A stretch of DNA of 64,000 nucleotides from Asterochloris sp. CNOR1. Lineage: Eukaryota > Chlorophyta > Trebouxiophyceae > Trebouxiales > Trebouxiaceae. The notes below the pieces were generated by a model. That model was given only the letters and a program-made list of their open reading frames with translations. It searched no databases and was not told the DNA's origin. Position numbers and translations under genes: made by a program. This document shows positions 32,968-44,200 of the stretch, piece by piece (position 1 is the first letter of the stretch; each line of letters starts with the position of its first letter). The DNA lies in contig OZ017751.1 in NCBI GenBank assembly GCA_963969365.1, forward strand, positions 930,001-994,000, read 5' to 3'.

Positions 32968-35537
32968 ATGCATGTGCTGCAGCCTGTCAGCTCGTTGCAC
33001 AGAGGAGCACAGCCAGTGCATCTGTATGCGAGACCTGCTCGCAAGTTGCCCTTGTCAAAGACCTTGCTAGCAGCTCTTCCTGGTCTGATCAGCCATGTCG
33101 ACTCAGGGCCCACCTCTGGGGGCAGGGGCCTCGTTGCAGTCCGTGACACGTCTGCCCGGGGTGATTTGGTGTATAGCACATTGTGCACCAATTCCATATG
33201 TGTTCTAGAGCCGCCCATGCAGGGCAGTGAGGCCCTGCCCGTACAGACAAGGTGGTGGGATCAATTTCTGCATGCCTGGCAGGCTGAGCATGGTGTGCTG
33301 CCTCGCCAGCTAGTGATGTTCATCTCAGGTGATTTGCAATGCTCTTGATCGAGAAGAGCTCCTGAATGGCTCTCATGTCTCTGAGATGCATCCTTTACTC
33401 TGAGGCCCATCCCTGGCACCATGCAGGCACCGCGCGCTGGGACCTGAAGCTTACTTCGTGGCTCCTCTGGTGCATGGCATTTGGCTCCCCCTTCTGGCAG
33501 GAGTACAGCCGTGCCCTCCCTCAGGTGCTGGCTGCATGGCTTGCTCAGGCAGTGGCTGACTGCCAACAGCAGGCCAGCAGCTCACCATGTACTCATCGTG
33601 CTGCAGGCAGAGGACATGACATGCCTGGTGAATTACGGTCCAGCTGAACAGCCGGAGCTGCAGATGCTGCAGCTTGAGGCTGAGCTGCAGCACAGCTGGG
33701 CATGCAGCATGCATGAAGCGCTGTTTGATCTGGAAAAGGGGGAGCTGTGGAACCTGGGGCTGAACATGTCACAGGCAGACTTTGTCTATGCCCTCTCCCT
33801 TGTGCGGTCCAGAACCTTTTCTGAGGAGGTGAGGCTCCACTGCAGGCCTTCCAACAAACACATGCAACGTGCACGCCAAGCGTTTTGATAAAATGCTTGC
33901 AGTGGCTGTGTAGGTCCATGGACGGCCAGCCTCCCTGATGGTTCCCTACGCAGACCTGGCCAACCACTCACAGACACCAACAGCGCTGTACTCCCTGCAA
34001 GTTCAGCAGCAGCAGTTCCAGCTGCTTGCTTGCAGGTAGTGGCCGCCAAGGTGCACCAGATAGTGAATGTTTTGTGCATGCTCTGCATTGCAGCATTGGT
34101 CTGCCTGCGCAGTTTGATCTTTCAACTCTACACAGACGTCAGCCAAACGATCAGACATGTGACATTGAGTGCTGTGCTGCGTGCAGGCCTGTGCACAAAG
34201 GAGGCGAGCTGTCCATAACGTATGGCATGTCCAAGGACAATGCCATACTGGCCAGGGACTACGGCTTTGTGTTGCCAGGAAATGTGCAGGACCGGATACC
34301 GTGGCAGGTTGTCCAGGCAACAGAGCAGCAGAAGGCAGTCCAAGCAGCCACATCTGGTACAGAGACATGCCAGGGCCTGTGCTGTGCTGGTGTAGTGTGT
34401 GGCAATCTTGGCTGCTTTGCTGCAAATGCTGCCTGTGTCTGCTGGTGGCGGCTGTGTGCTTGCTGCTGCACAGGTAGACCCCTGGGCCTGGCCTGTGGCG
34501 ACCTTGCGCAATCGCTTGCAGGACCTTTGGGCTGGGCAGCTGATGCCCTGTTCAAGGCTCTAGGGGGCCGGCCCGCAGATGCACCAGAGCCGGAAGCAGA
34601 GAATCTAGCAGCAGAAACCGCTGAAGAGACCTGGGCTGCGGCCCGCGCTGCTTTGCCAAAACTCTATGCTGGGCCTCTGCTGGCAGCTGCTGGTTTTCAG
34701 GGGGACATGCAGAATGGCAGTGTCACCCGGCTGAGACCTGCAGGTGAGGCGTAGGCTGCACACTGTCAGGCTGGCAGTACTTGTGCACAGGGCCGTTGGC
34801 TTCCATAGTGCACAGCATGGACCATGGTGGCTCTTTGCCTTCAGCTACCGAGCCTACCTGAGAGGGTTGTTCCTGTACGTCTGGGCTGTCTCTGCGGTCT
34901 GGCATGCATGGCAAGCCGCAATGCAGGCAGGCAGTGCACCGGCACCAAGCCCAGCTCTGTCAAAGGAGCCCCACTGATGGCAACATCCTGCTGGACAATA
35001 AGAAGAGCAGTTGTGTTTCATCTGGACCTGCAGGCAAGTCGGTGGCAGAGGGTGCTGCTGCGGTCGCTCAGGATCCTTCTCTGGGGCGCAGGCTGGCTGC
35101 AGTGCTGTCGATGCCGGTCCACAATGAGTCCAGTGGCCTCACAGCAGCTGCCACAAGCATGTGGCCGCCGCGCAGCATCACAGATTCAGGAAGGTTCAAC
35201 ACCAGGCCTGCAAGTGACATGCGCTGTGCAACAGGCCCTGCACAGAAGCAAGGTCACATGTTGTGCTGCAGGCAATCCACCTCTGAAATCAGCATTCTCG
35301 AGCTACGAAAAGGAGCAGCAGCTAGAGGCTGCTGCCAAGCTGCACAGGCAATGTGCTAAGCTGCTCCAGCTGTGGCCCACCTCAATGCAGCAGGATGAGG
35401 CAGTGCTGCAGCAGCAGGATCTACATATTGAGCAGCGGCATAGACAGGCAGTTGTCATGCGGCATGAGTTCAAACAGCTGGTAATCAGCGGACAAGAAGT
35501 GCTAGACCTGTATGCTGCCCATCTCAGACTTTCGTGA
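32968..35537 (+). CDS. SET-domain protein methyltransferase (Rubisco LSMT/SETD3-like)
   Basis: Predicted lysine (or histidine) methyltransferase using S-adenosylmethionine. A likely start at 32968 gives a basic, plastid-leader-like N-terminus (LHRGAQPVHLYARPARKLPL) and then GGRGLVAVRD, the usual SET entry. Further exons give SWLLWCMAFGSPFWQEYSRA, the iSET helices ending WNLGLNMSQADFVYALSLVR, MVPYADLANHSQTP (the catalytic core NHS motif), and GGELSITYGMSKDNAILARD followed by YGFVLPGN, which fits the family's I-YG---N--LL--YGF signature. The C-terminal helical part (SSYEKEQQLEAAAKLHRQCA) fits the Rubs-subs-bind domain and ends at 35537. The joins around 33170-33430 and 34740-34980 are uncertain. 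The substrate cannot be deduced. Confidence 0.82.
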
Positions 35538-35721
35538 TCGTCTGTGGATAGGCCTGCAGAAGTGGTGTCCTACCTCATGCTCACTTCTACACAGCCAAAA
35601 ACTCCCTCAAATGATTTATATGCATGCATGCTACTCGCATTCTTGTGAACATCTGCAAGTCCCACGTTGGTCACTCCATGTCATGCTACGGTCGTTGCTG
35701 AGAACAGCAGGCAGCTTTGCC

Positions 35722-37978
35722 ATGGGCAAGCGAAAAGCAGTTGCCATGGACATCAAACCTCCCGTGAGGAGGAGCAGCAGGGGTGCTGCTCCTCAGCAGG
35801 CGGCATCAGTTGCGTCCGCAGTTGGAGCAGCGCAGAAGCCTCAGAAGCAGAAAACACCCAGGCATTCGCAAGCAACTCCCTCAGTGGCTGAGACAGCGGC
35901 AGCAACAGATGCCAGCATGGCTGTGCTGATGACGAGTGAGGCCACTGCAGAGATGCCCAAAAAGCGCCGAACAGGTCCTGGCTCTGCAGCAAAGCGCGCT
36001 GCAGCTACTGCTGCTGCGGTTGCAGCTGCTAAGGCATTGGACACAGGGGAGGTTGCTGCTGGTTCTGGCCAGGCTTCTGTCCAAAGGCTGGAGCCTGCAG
36101 ATGCTGAGGCTGTGCAAGGCAAGCCGGATGCAGGCCTGGAGACCTCGAAGCCCAAAAAGACCAGGAAGTCCAGCAAGAAGGCCAAGGCAGATGACCTTGT
36201 GGGTCCCTTTGAGCTGTACCGCGACAGGGTGCGGCCCAGGAAGCTGGTAAGCCCTTCATGCTGCTGCAGCAAATCAATCGTCTACCAAGCTGTCTGTCCC
36301 GCTCATGCTGTGCACATGAGCAGCGCCCTGCCAGCTGCCTGGACACTGGCTGCCAAGCAGCTGCTGCCTCCTCACGGGCACATGCTGTCACTGCAGGTGG
36401 GCTGTCATGTCTCCATGGGTGGCGGCATCGAGAGGGCAGTGGTCAATGCTGCTGCAGTTGGTAAGCTGCCTGTCTGGCAGCATCGCGTGGCACCTGCTTC
36501 CTTGGGCAATTGCAGCTGCAGCTGAAACACTCATTAGGTGGTTGACTTGACACTGCCTGCAGGGTGTACTGCCTGACCTGACAGCCTGCCTGCAGGGTGC
36601 AATGCCTTTGCACTGGACACGCGCAGCAAGAGGCAGTGGGAGTCCAAGCCCTTGGACCCAGAGCGCGCTGCCAAGTTCCGCGAGGTGGCTGAGCAGTTTG
36701 GCTTCGATACTACACGGGACATCATCCCCCATGGCAGCTACCTCATCAATCTGGGCAGCACCGACCCTGTGGTGAACAGCATGCATTGGCTCAGTCCTCA
36801 TACAACCTGAGCTGCAGGAAACGCTCCTTGTTGGCAGGATGGCACCGCTTAGCTTGGTGCCTCTTTCAGCTATCTCTGCTGTGCTTGTCACATCAAGGAC
36901 ACTCTGTTTGACCTTCAGGTGTACGGCAAGAGCTACAATGCCTTTGTGGAGGAGCTCAAGCGGTGTGAAGCTCTGGGCATCACAGCCTACAACTGGCACC
37001 CAGGTGAGGCCCCTCCCTAAGTCAGCCTGCTGTGCTCATGTTGCATGAAGCAACTTTCGTGTCAGGCATCCGTGAAAGCCAGGAGGGCTGTTGAGTGACA
37101 GCAGGCCCAGGATGCTTCTTGCCAGCAGGCTTAAGGATTTCATTGACAGCAGGCCACGAATGCGTGACAGCAGGCCAGGAACGCTTGTCAACTGACAGGA
37201 ACAGTGGCCTGCTATCCACTGCCCAGGGGCGTCGCTGATGCCTGAACCTGTACATGCTGTGCACCTGGTGCTCAGGAAGCTTGCAACAGGCAGATAGATG
37301 CGCCTCTTAACCACTGTTGTCAAAAGCCAGACAACGTGGCAGCTGTAAGAGCCAACTCGTGTTCCCTGTCCTGTTTGCACAGGCAGCACCTGCGGCATTG
37401 GGACGCTGGAAGAGGGTATCACGCGGATAGCAGAGTCTATCAACAGGGCTCATAAAGAGACCGTCTTTGTCATGACTGTCCTGGAGAACACAGCGGGTGG
37501 CGGCTCATCGATTGGCTGGCGATTTGAGCACCTGAGGGGCATCATCGACCAAGTCACAGATCAGAGCAGAGTGGGGGTGTGCCTGGACACCTGCCACATG
37601 TTTGCAGCTGGCTATGACCTGCGCACAGGTGTGGGCTTTGAGCAGGTCATGCGGGAGTTTGACGAGGTGGTGGGTCTCAAGTATCTCAGAGCCATGCATG
37701 TCAATGACAGTAAGGCAGATTTAGGCAGCAAAAGGGATCGACATGAGAACATTGGTAGGGGCCTGATTGGCCTGGACTGCTTCAAGTTCTTGATGAACAG
37801 CCCCATGTTTGATGGTATCCCTCTTGTCATGGAGACCCCTGTGCAGACGCCTGGCCCCAAGGTTGACTTTCCCAATTCCATTGCCAAGCAGTCGGTGATT
37901 TTCAAGCAGACAGTGGAGGAGGCTGGGCTCTGTACAGACACACGGGATATTGCACTTCTTAATAGCCTTGTGAGCTAA
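35722..37978 (+). CDS. nfo/APN1: AP endonuclease IV with basic N-terminal extension
   Basis: Base-excision repair enzyme that cuts 5' of abasic sites and removes 3' blocking groups. Exons 35722-36246, 36397-36460, 36596-36771, 36919-37003 and 37383-37978 sum to 1446 bases (481 aa). The TIM-barrel domain starts at VGCHVSMGGGIERAV, about residue 176. All metal ligands of the family are visible: IIPHGSYLINLG (His), NWHPGST (His), VLENTAGGGSS (Glu), CLDTCHMFAAGYD (Asp, His), MHVNDSKADLGSKRDRHENI (His, Asp, His) and VMETPVQ (Glu). The first 170 residues are Ala/Lys-rich with basic clusters (PKKRRTG, KKTRKSSKKAK) that suggest nuclear targeting. The gap from the SET gene's stop to this start is only 184 bases. 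Confidence 0.95.
36554..36608 (+). repeat. Duplicated acceptor of endonuclease IV exon 3
   Basis: TGCCTGCAGGGTG at 36554 recurs at 36587, where it forms the real acceptor and exon start (GG TGC AAT GCC). The 33-base spacing places a decoy acceptor just upstream of the true one. Similarity extends a few bases on both sides. Confidence 0.5.
37094..37212 (+). repeat. Degenerate 21-28 bp tandem repeat in an intron
   Basis: Four to five copies of TGACAGCAGGCC-(A)GGAA-GCTT occur at 37094, 37119, 37143, 37164 and 37191, inside the last intron of the endonuclease IV gene. The unit length varies from 21 to 28 bases and copies have diverged. No role is evident. Confidence 0.7.
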
Positions 37979-38219
37979 ATCTCTTTGGGTTTTCAGTGTA
38001 TGGGTTATGTATGCTTCAGCTGAAACACTAGTGAGCCTTGAACCTTCATCTGTTGTTATGTTTGTTCAGCTGAAATTCAATTGAGCCTCCAAAACTCTAC
38101 TTTTGGAATGTCACTGTGTTGCTCAAGCTGCCTATGCAAGGCAGGCAAAATTTCACATGTAGTGGGATCTCAAGTCAATCTTCACGACGGAATTTGATGG
38201 TCAATGCCAGTCTAGAGAC

Positions 38220-41200
38220 ATGTATCGCAGCCTGCAGCCTGACCAATGGCAGATCTGGCAGGTCTGCAGGCCGCATATCAGGTGCAGAGCAGCCTACTTC
38301 AGCATCGACAGGCTTCACATAGGCCCTGCTGAAGAAGTGAAACATGTGCAGGCTTCAGATGACGAGGACGATGAGGATTTCCATGCAGAGCTCTCAGACG
38401 GTAACAGCTCTAGCAGTGCCAGCTCATCAGAGTCAGAGATGGAACAGGAGGCAGAGGCGCCTAGGCTGAATGCCAGAGAGCTTGCAGAGCGCTACAAAGG
38501 TGCCCTCCAGCTGAAGGCTCCCTGCAGGTCCCACTTGGGGAAGCTTCGGGCCACATCCTGGGAGATGGAACGGCAAGACAAACATGCTGCCATGCAGGCA
38601 CAAGCCATGATGTGCAAGACAATCTGCTGGATGATGATGATGTCTTGGAGGACACTTCTAGCGAGGTGAAATGCCGCAGTCGTATGCGGGTCAGCTAAGC
38701 GTTCACATGTGGCTCTTCCAGTTGAGGCCATTTGCACACCTCTATGCAGTCTGACGAGGCAACCTCAGGAGAAAGGGACACCTGCACAGGACCCTCAGCG
38801 CCAAGCTCTGCTGCCAAAGGGCACCAAGTGCCTCAGGAGCAGCCAACAGCAGAGCCCAGCAAGCACAGGGGCCAGGCCCTGCTGCCAGCACATCCAGCGC
38901 TGCTGGGCAAGCGGCAAAGTCGGCATGGCCCTGAGCTCATTTCTCAGAGCAGGTGATACTCTGCTGCATGCTGAGCACAGCAGCAGCCTTCCTTGCCTGG
39001 GCACCCGTTGGAGCTTGCAGCACTTATCACAGGTTTCATTAGTGCTTGTTGCCTGCAGCCAAGCCTGGGTGCCACAGCGCGCGCGCGAGGCGTCAGCACT
39101 GCAACTTGGGCAAGCACAGACTTCAGGCGCAGGGGACACTGCGGCAGCAGGCCCTCCAGTTGCTGAGCAGGTGCACAGCCAGGATGCTGGCACAGATGCC
39201 GCCTCTCCTGCAGCAGCAGTGCCAGATGAGCAGGCAGGGGTCTCAGCGGCTACACACAGCGCTGTCCCGGCCTGCGAGCCTGTCTGCAAGCCAGCGGACA
39301 CTGTCTTGCCAGGCTGGACCCAGTCCAGGCCCTCAGGAGAGGATCACACGCTGGCAGGCTCTAAAGCACCTACTGCTGCATCGCCAGCTTTGCCGCCCCA
39401 GGCAGTGCAGGGCAACCAGGCCGCCGTGCAGCAGACCACCCCTGCCTTTAGGCTGCCCCAGGAGTCCCCATGGTTGGAGGCTGGTGTCCACCTGAGGCTG
39501 ACTACTGAGGCCACCTCAGCTGCCCGGCCGGAGCCACCTGGTCTGCCAGCAGACCTGCAGCTGAGGCTGGCCGCTGATGACACTCCAGCAGCCCAGAGGC
39601 TGCCACCAGTCGCCCACCTTGGCGATGACGCTGCGCCCATCCACAGCCGCACCCGCGCCCACTTCAACCTGCAGCATGTCACCCTGGACGACTTGGAGAA
39701 GGCCCTGCCGCCGCTACCTCCAGAGCAGCCGTGGCAGCCAGAGCTGGCTCCCCAGCAGCAGGACGACATTTTCTATCAGAGTTTCTTGCAGGTGGGGCAG
39801 CCTAAGCTTGCCTGGCACCATGTCTGCTTGCAGTGCTTGCTTTGTGCGCAGCTGAAGATGCCTGCCTTTGAGGATGCTGGGCGGCACTGCCATCACGTCG
39901 AGGTGCTTGCTTGCCACCTCAGGCTGCATCATGTTGCTGGCTGAGCATCCAGTGTTGCGCTCACCAGACAGCACTGCACTGTCCTGGTCTTCAGCAAAGC
40001 ACTTTCCGGCCTTGCCCGGAAGCTCTTCAGGATATGGAGTAGGATTGAATGAGAACCCTGCTGCAGGCATCGCCTGCCTTGCATGGAGTCGTCATAAATG
40101 GTTGCCAGGCCCCCAAACTGCCCTGCTCCGGACTGCTGCAGGCTCTGCAGGGTGTGGACCTGCCTGAGGAGGAGGAGGATGATTTTGACTTTGCCAATGA
40201 GATCAGCCTGCCGGACCTACCAGAGGACGATGGCAGCCTGCATGTGCCTGTCACTCGCATGCGGGCTGCCAGAGGTGACGAGTAAGCGTTTGTCTAGTTG
40301 CACTGAGCTGTTGTTGAGCTGTCGTCTTGCCAAATGAGCTTCACCGCCTGGCGGCAGCTTCACCTTTGAGGAGTGTGTGCCCTGGTATGACACCCTGCTG
40401 GCATCAGTACAGCATTTCGCCCTCCCACTACAAGATGGCAAGCATTTGGTGACATGGTACCTGCTGCTAGGCGCTGGCCCCCAATGCAGCCTGCGAACCG
40501 CCCAGTGGGCCCACTTGGCGCATGCCTCTGCAGGTCGTGCAGAGGCCCCACACCTGAGCATGAGCACGCAGCAGCAGCATCAGCAGCAGCAGCAGCAGCA
40601 CCGCAGCAGGTGCTGCAGGCAGTCTTTGCTGCTGCTGAGCCCCCACAGCAGAAGCAGCGGGCGTCAGCCACAGCCACTGGCCTTGGGCACGCAACAGGTG
40701 CTGCCCAGCAGCCAGGCAGACAGGCAGGGCAGCAGCAGGGTCGCAACATGCGGCTTGCTGCTGCCCGCCGATCTGGGTACTGGCCTCCTGATGCAGAGGA
40801 GGCGGAGGCTGTTGGCAGCCGCCAGCACCTGGCTGCTATCACTGCGGCAGCACTGGAGCGGCGGCCTTACCTGTATGCAGCAGCTCGGGAGTCTAAAAAC
40901 CCCACAATGCTCAAGGAGGTCTGGACCCCCCCACAGCACCTGCACCTGGACGGGGTGGAGGCTCCTGTGGGCTTCACCCAGCCGCAGCTGGCCCTGCTGC
41001 ATGGGCAGATCCATGCCCACACGCAGCTGCTGCTGCAGCTGCATGCCATTGCGCATGGTGCTCCTGGGCTACGCGCTGTTGCGGAGTTCACAGGCACTTT
41101 GCTGAAGGAGCTCCAGGTGAGGCAAGCCTGCTGGCTTCTCGCCCGCTCTGGACATCACAACGCCTCAAATACTCAAGTCCTAACCTCACAGCCTTCAGCA

Positions 41201-44200
41201 GCAGGTGCTGCAATGTCTGCACGGTCCACTGTGTTTGCTACTCTTCTGCTGCTTGCTGACTGGGACAGCATTTTTGGGTTGCAATGCATGCACAGCATCA
41301 AGGTACTGCCTGACTGCACCCATATTGATGCCCTCTGAGTGAAGGAGCTGGTGGCTTGCCTGCAGGCTCGCTACTGGATGGTCCTGCTGGAAGGGGATCC
41401 CCTGGTGGGGATGGGGCCTCGACTGCATGCTGAGGCCTACCACCCAGCCACTCTGCAACTGGCAGGGGCAGAAGGCTTGCCAGCCCCCGCAGCGGGCCAG
41501 CCTGCGCTGCAGCTTGCTGTGGCCACGCCTGGCCTGTCTGCTGCTGCGTTGCAGCAAGATGGGGCAGCAGCAGAGCAGAGCACAGCCCCAGCCTGGCAGC
41601 CTGCCGCCGGCGTAGCAGAGGTTGCGCAGCTGCCAGGTGCCCACGAGGCGGGAGGTAGGCACCAGGCAGCTACAGAGGGCCTGGGGGCACTAGTATCCCT
41701 GATGTCACAACAACAGAAGGCCCCCACCTGGGTATCGACACAGCACCTGCCGTCCACCAGTCTGCGCAGGCGTGCACCTGCACCGGCTGGCGGCAGCTCA
41801 AAGGCAGGGCAGGCCCCTGGCAGCCAGCAGGGGCCAGGATCAGCAGCCTCGTGCAGCGCTGCTTCCACCTGGCGCACAGGGGCCTCTGGCTTCAGGCCTG
41901 CAGGGGGATTTGCAGTCGTCACCATCCTGGACGTGATGCCCCTCAGACTGGTGGACTCCATCCTGGGCAAGCTGTCCAGCTTGCCACAGGTATGCCAATC
42001 ACAGTGCTTATGAGGCAGTCTCCTGGGGAGATTGTCTTGCTCCGGTTGATGTCTGCTGATCATGGTCAAGCTGACCAGGCTGCCTCAGGTGCCAAATGCA
42101 CAAACAAATCTCCAAAGCTCTTGGTCACCAGTGGTGGGCACCTGCTGGATGTGTGACTGGCGTGTGGGCTCCGCAGCACTGCCCACCTGATGTTCTGGGC
42201 GCCTGGCGAGCAAGCCAAGCGCATGGTCAACTCAGCCCAGCATGCCGCCCCTGTCTGCCAGCTGAGTGGAGGTGCAACACCTACATGGTCTCTGCACTGC
42301 CGCATCCCACGTTGGGTACAGATACCTCATCAGGAGCCAGCTAAGGCCGGGCAGCCAGCCAAGGAGAGGCGGCTCGACACATTTTTTTTACGGGAGGAGG
42401 TGCTTGACATCATGAAGCCTCTCAAGGAGATGCTGAACCCCGCCCTGTTTCCCGTGGTGAGCATATTGACATGGTGTCCCTGTGTGTTCTTGTCCCATTT
42501 CAGCACCTGCGTCCTGTTCATGTGTGAGCGCTCTGCCTTTCAGTATTGCCAAACCTGGTTGACATCCCCAGCTGCAATCATATGCTATAGCCACTAGCGG
42601 CGCGGCTGCGCCAAGTGTCAGCAGCAACATCAGCTGCTGCTTGCTTGAAGCCTGCCCTGCATTGCATTCCTTCTTGCCTGCGGGATGTCCGATATGCCTG
42701 CATGGCATGACCAGGTTGTGTGAAGCCTTCATGTCCCTGTCTGCATTGCAGTGGCGGCCTGAAAGACGGACTGCCTCTTTCCTGGCATCAGAGGATGAGC
42801 TCATCTGCATGGGGCTGCTGCGCCACGGCAGCAACCATGATCTCATTGTGGGACGCTACCTGCCAGGCAGAAGTGCTGAGGAACTCACAATCTGGATTGA
42901 GCGGTCCATGCTCAGCAAGGATGACAATATCATCAAGGTAGGCAGGCACTGCCTCAGGGCTGTGCGATGTGAGGTTAGGCAGTAGGTATGTGTATTGAGC
43001 AGGGTGGTTCACAGATTAGAGAGCATGTCAAGCACCTGCACCTGTTTGAGTGTAGCGTGACTGCCTTTTCCTGCCCTGCCATCATGCACGCTAGGGCTGC
43101 TGGATTCGAGCATAGTCCAGGCCAGGCACCAGCAGGCCTTGCACAGTCTGCCTCATCATGCAGTAAGTACCTGGTCTTCTTTGTGCTGTCGCCAGCCGTG
43201 CCTGTAACTAGGCGAGTCTGGCTGCAGGTCTGCAGACTCCACCAAAATTGGATTTCATTGTAATGCAATGTGCTGACACCAGCTGTGCGGGGGTGAGACA
43301 AGGCACCTGCAGCCCCTGCCACCCTCATACCAGAGTGGTGCCACTATTGGTGCACCTGGCCAGGCTCGAATGTCACTGCTGTGCAGCATGCCTTGGCACT
43401 GGTTGAGGGACCCCTGACAACACAGGAGATCCACAGCATCGAGTTTGGGCTGAGCTGGTTCTTCATTGACAAGGCATTTCGCCAAGAGCTGGTTGATTTC
43501 TTTTTGATCAGCCAGTGGGACCAGGCGAGTGGCTGCTTGCTTGTCCATTGTCTTTCCCTTGTCAGTACTGGGCTGGATTCACATGATGGCCTCGCTCCCG
43601 AGGCCATTGCTGCATGTCACATGCTCAGCAGTGGGACGGAGTGGGTTGCCTGAGCCGAAGGGCATAGAGGAAGCTGCCGCATGTGCAGTGGATCCACCTC
43701 ACGGCGTAATCACGTCCAGGAGGGAGCAGGCTGGTAATGATCTGCTGCATGCACACAGCAGCGCGAGGTGGCTCAGACGTTGAAAGGTACTGTTGTTGGT
43801 CAGCAGTGAGGCACCTATCTCAGTGGCTGCTGTAGTGCACTACAGGCTGCGAAAAGTGCGTGGAGGCTGCTCCCGCTGCTGCCACAGCTCAAGCTGCAGC
43901 ACCGCCATGGCGCTAAGCTACACGACATTTACTGGAATCAGACCCTGGGCATCAAGCGGCATGGCCATTTTGCACAGCCCATCACAAAGTGGAAACCAAG
44001 CCCTGAAGGTGAGAGCAGGTAACTTGAAGTCTTGCTGAGGTTGCCATGCAGCATGGTACAGTCTTTGCTGGAGGGCGCATGAGGCTGCCTGTCCGAGATG
44101 CCCTCCTGCCTGCAGCATGAAGTGGCGCCTCACAGCAAGATAGGTCAGATGCTCCAGGCAGCAAAGCATGACATGAGTTTGGCCAAAGGCAACCTTACAG

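Noticed and set aside
39344-39769. Minus-strand 141-codon frame in the GON4-like gene
   Set aside because: It opposes a plus-strand exon whose frame continues into conserved sequence, and its Ser/Gly/Cys-rich product has no features of a real protein.
40568-40609. Poly-glutamine tract in the GON4-like protein
   Set aside because: The frame that continues into conserved downstream sequence reads the repeat as alanine.
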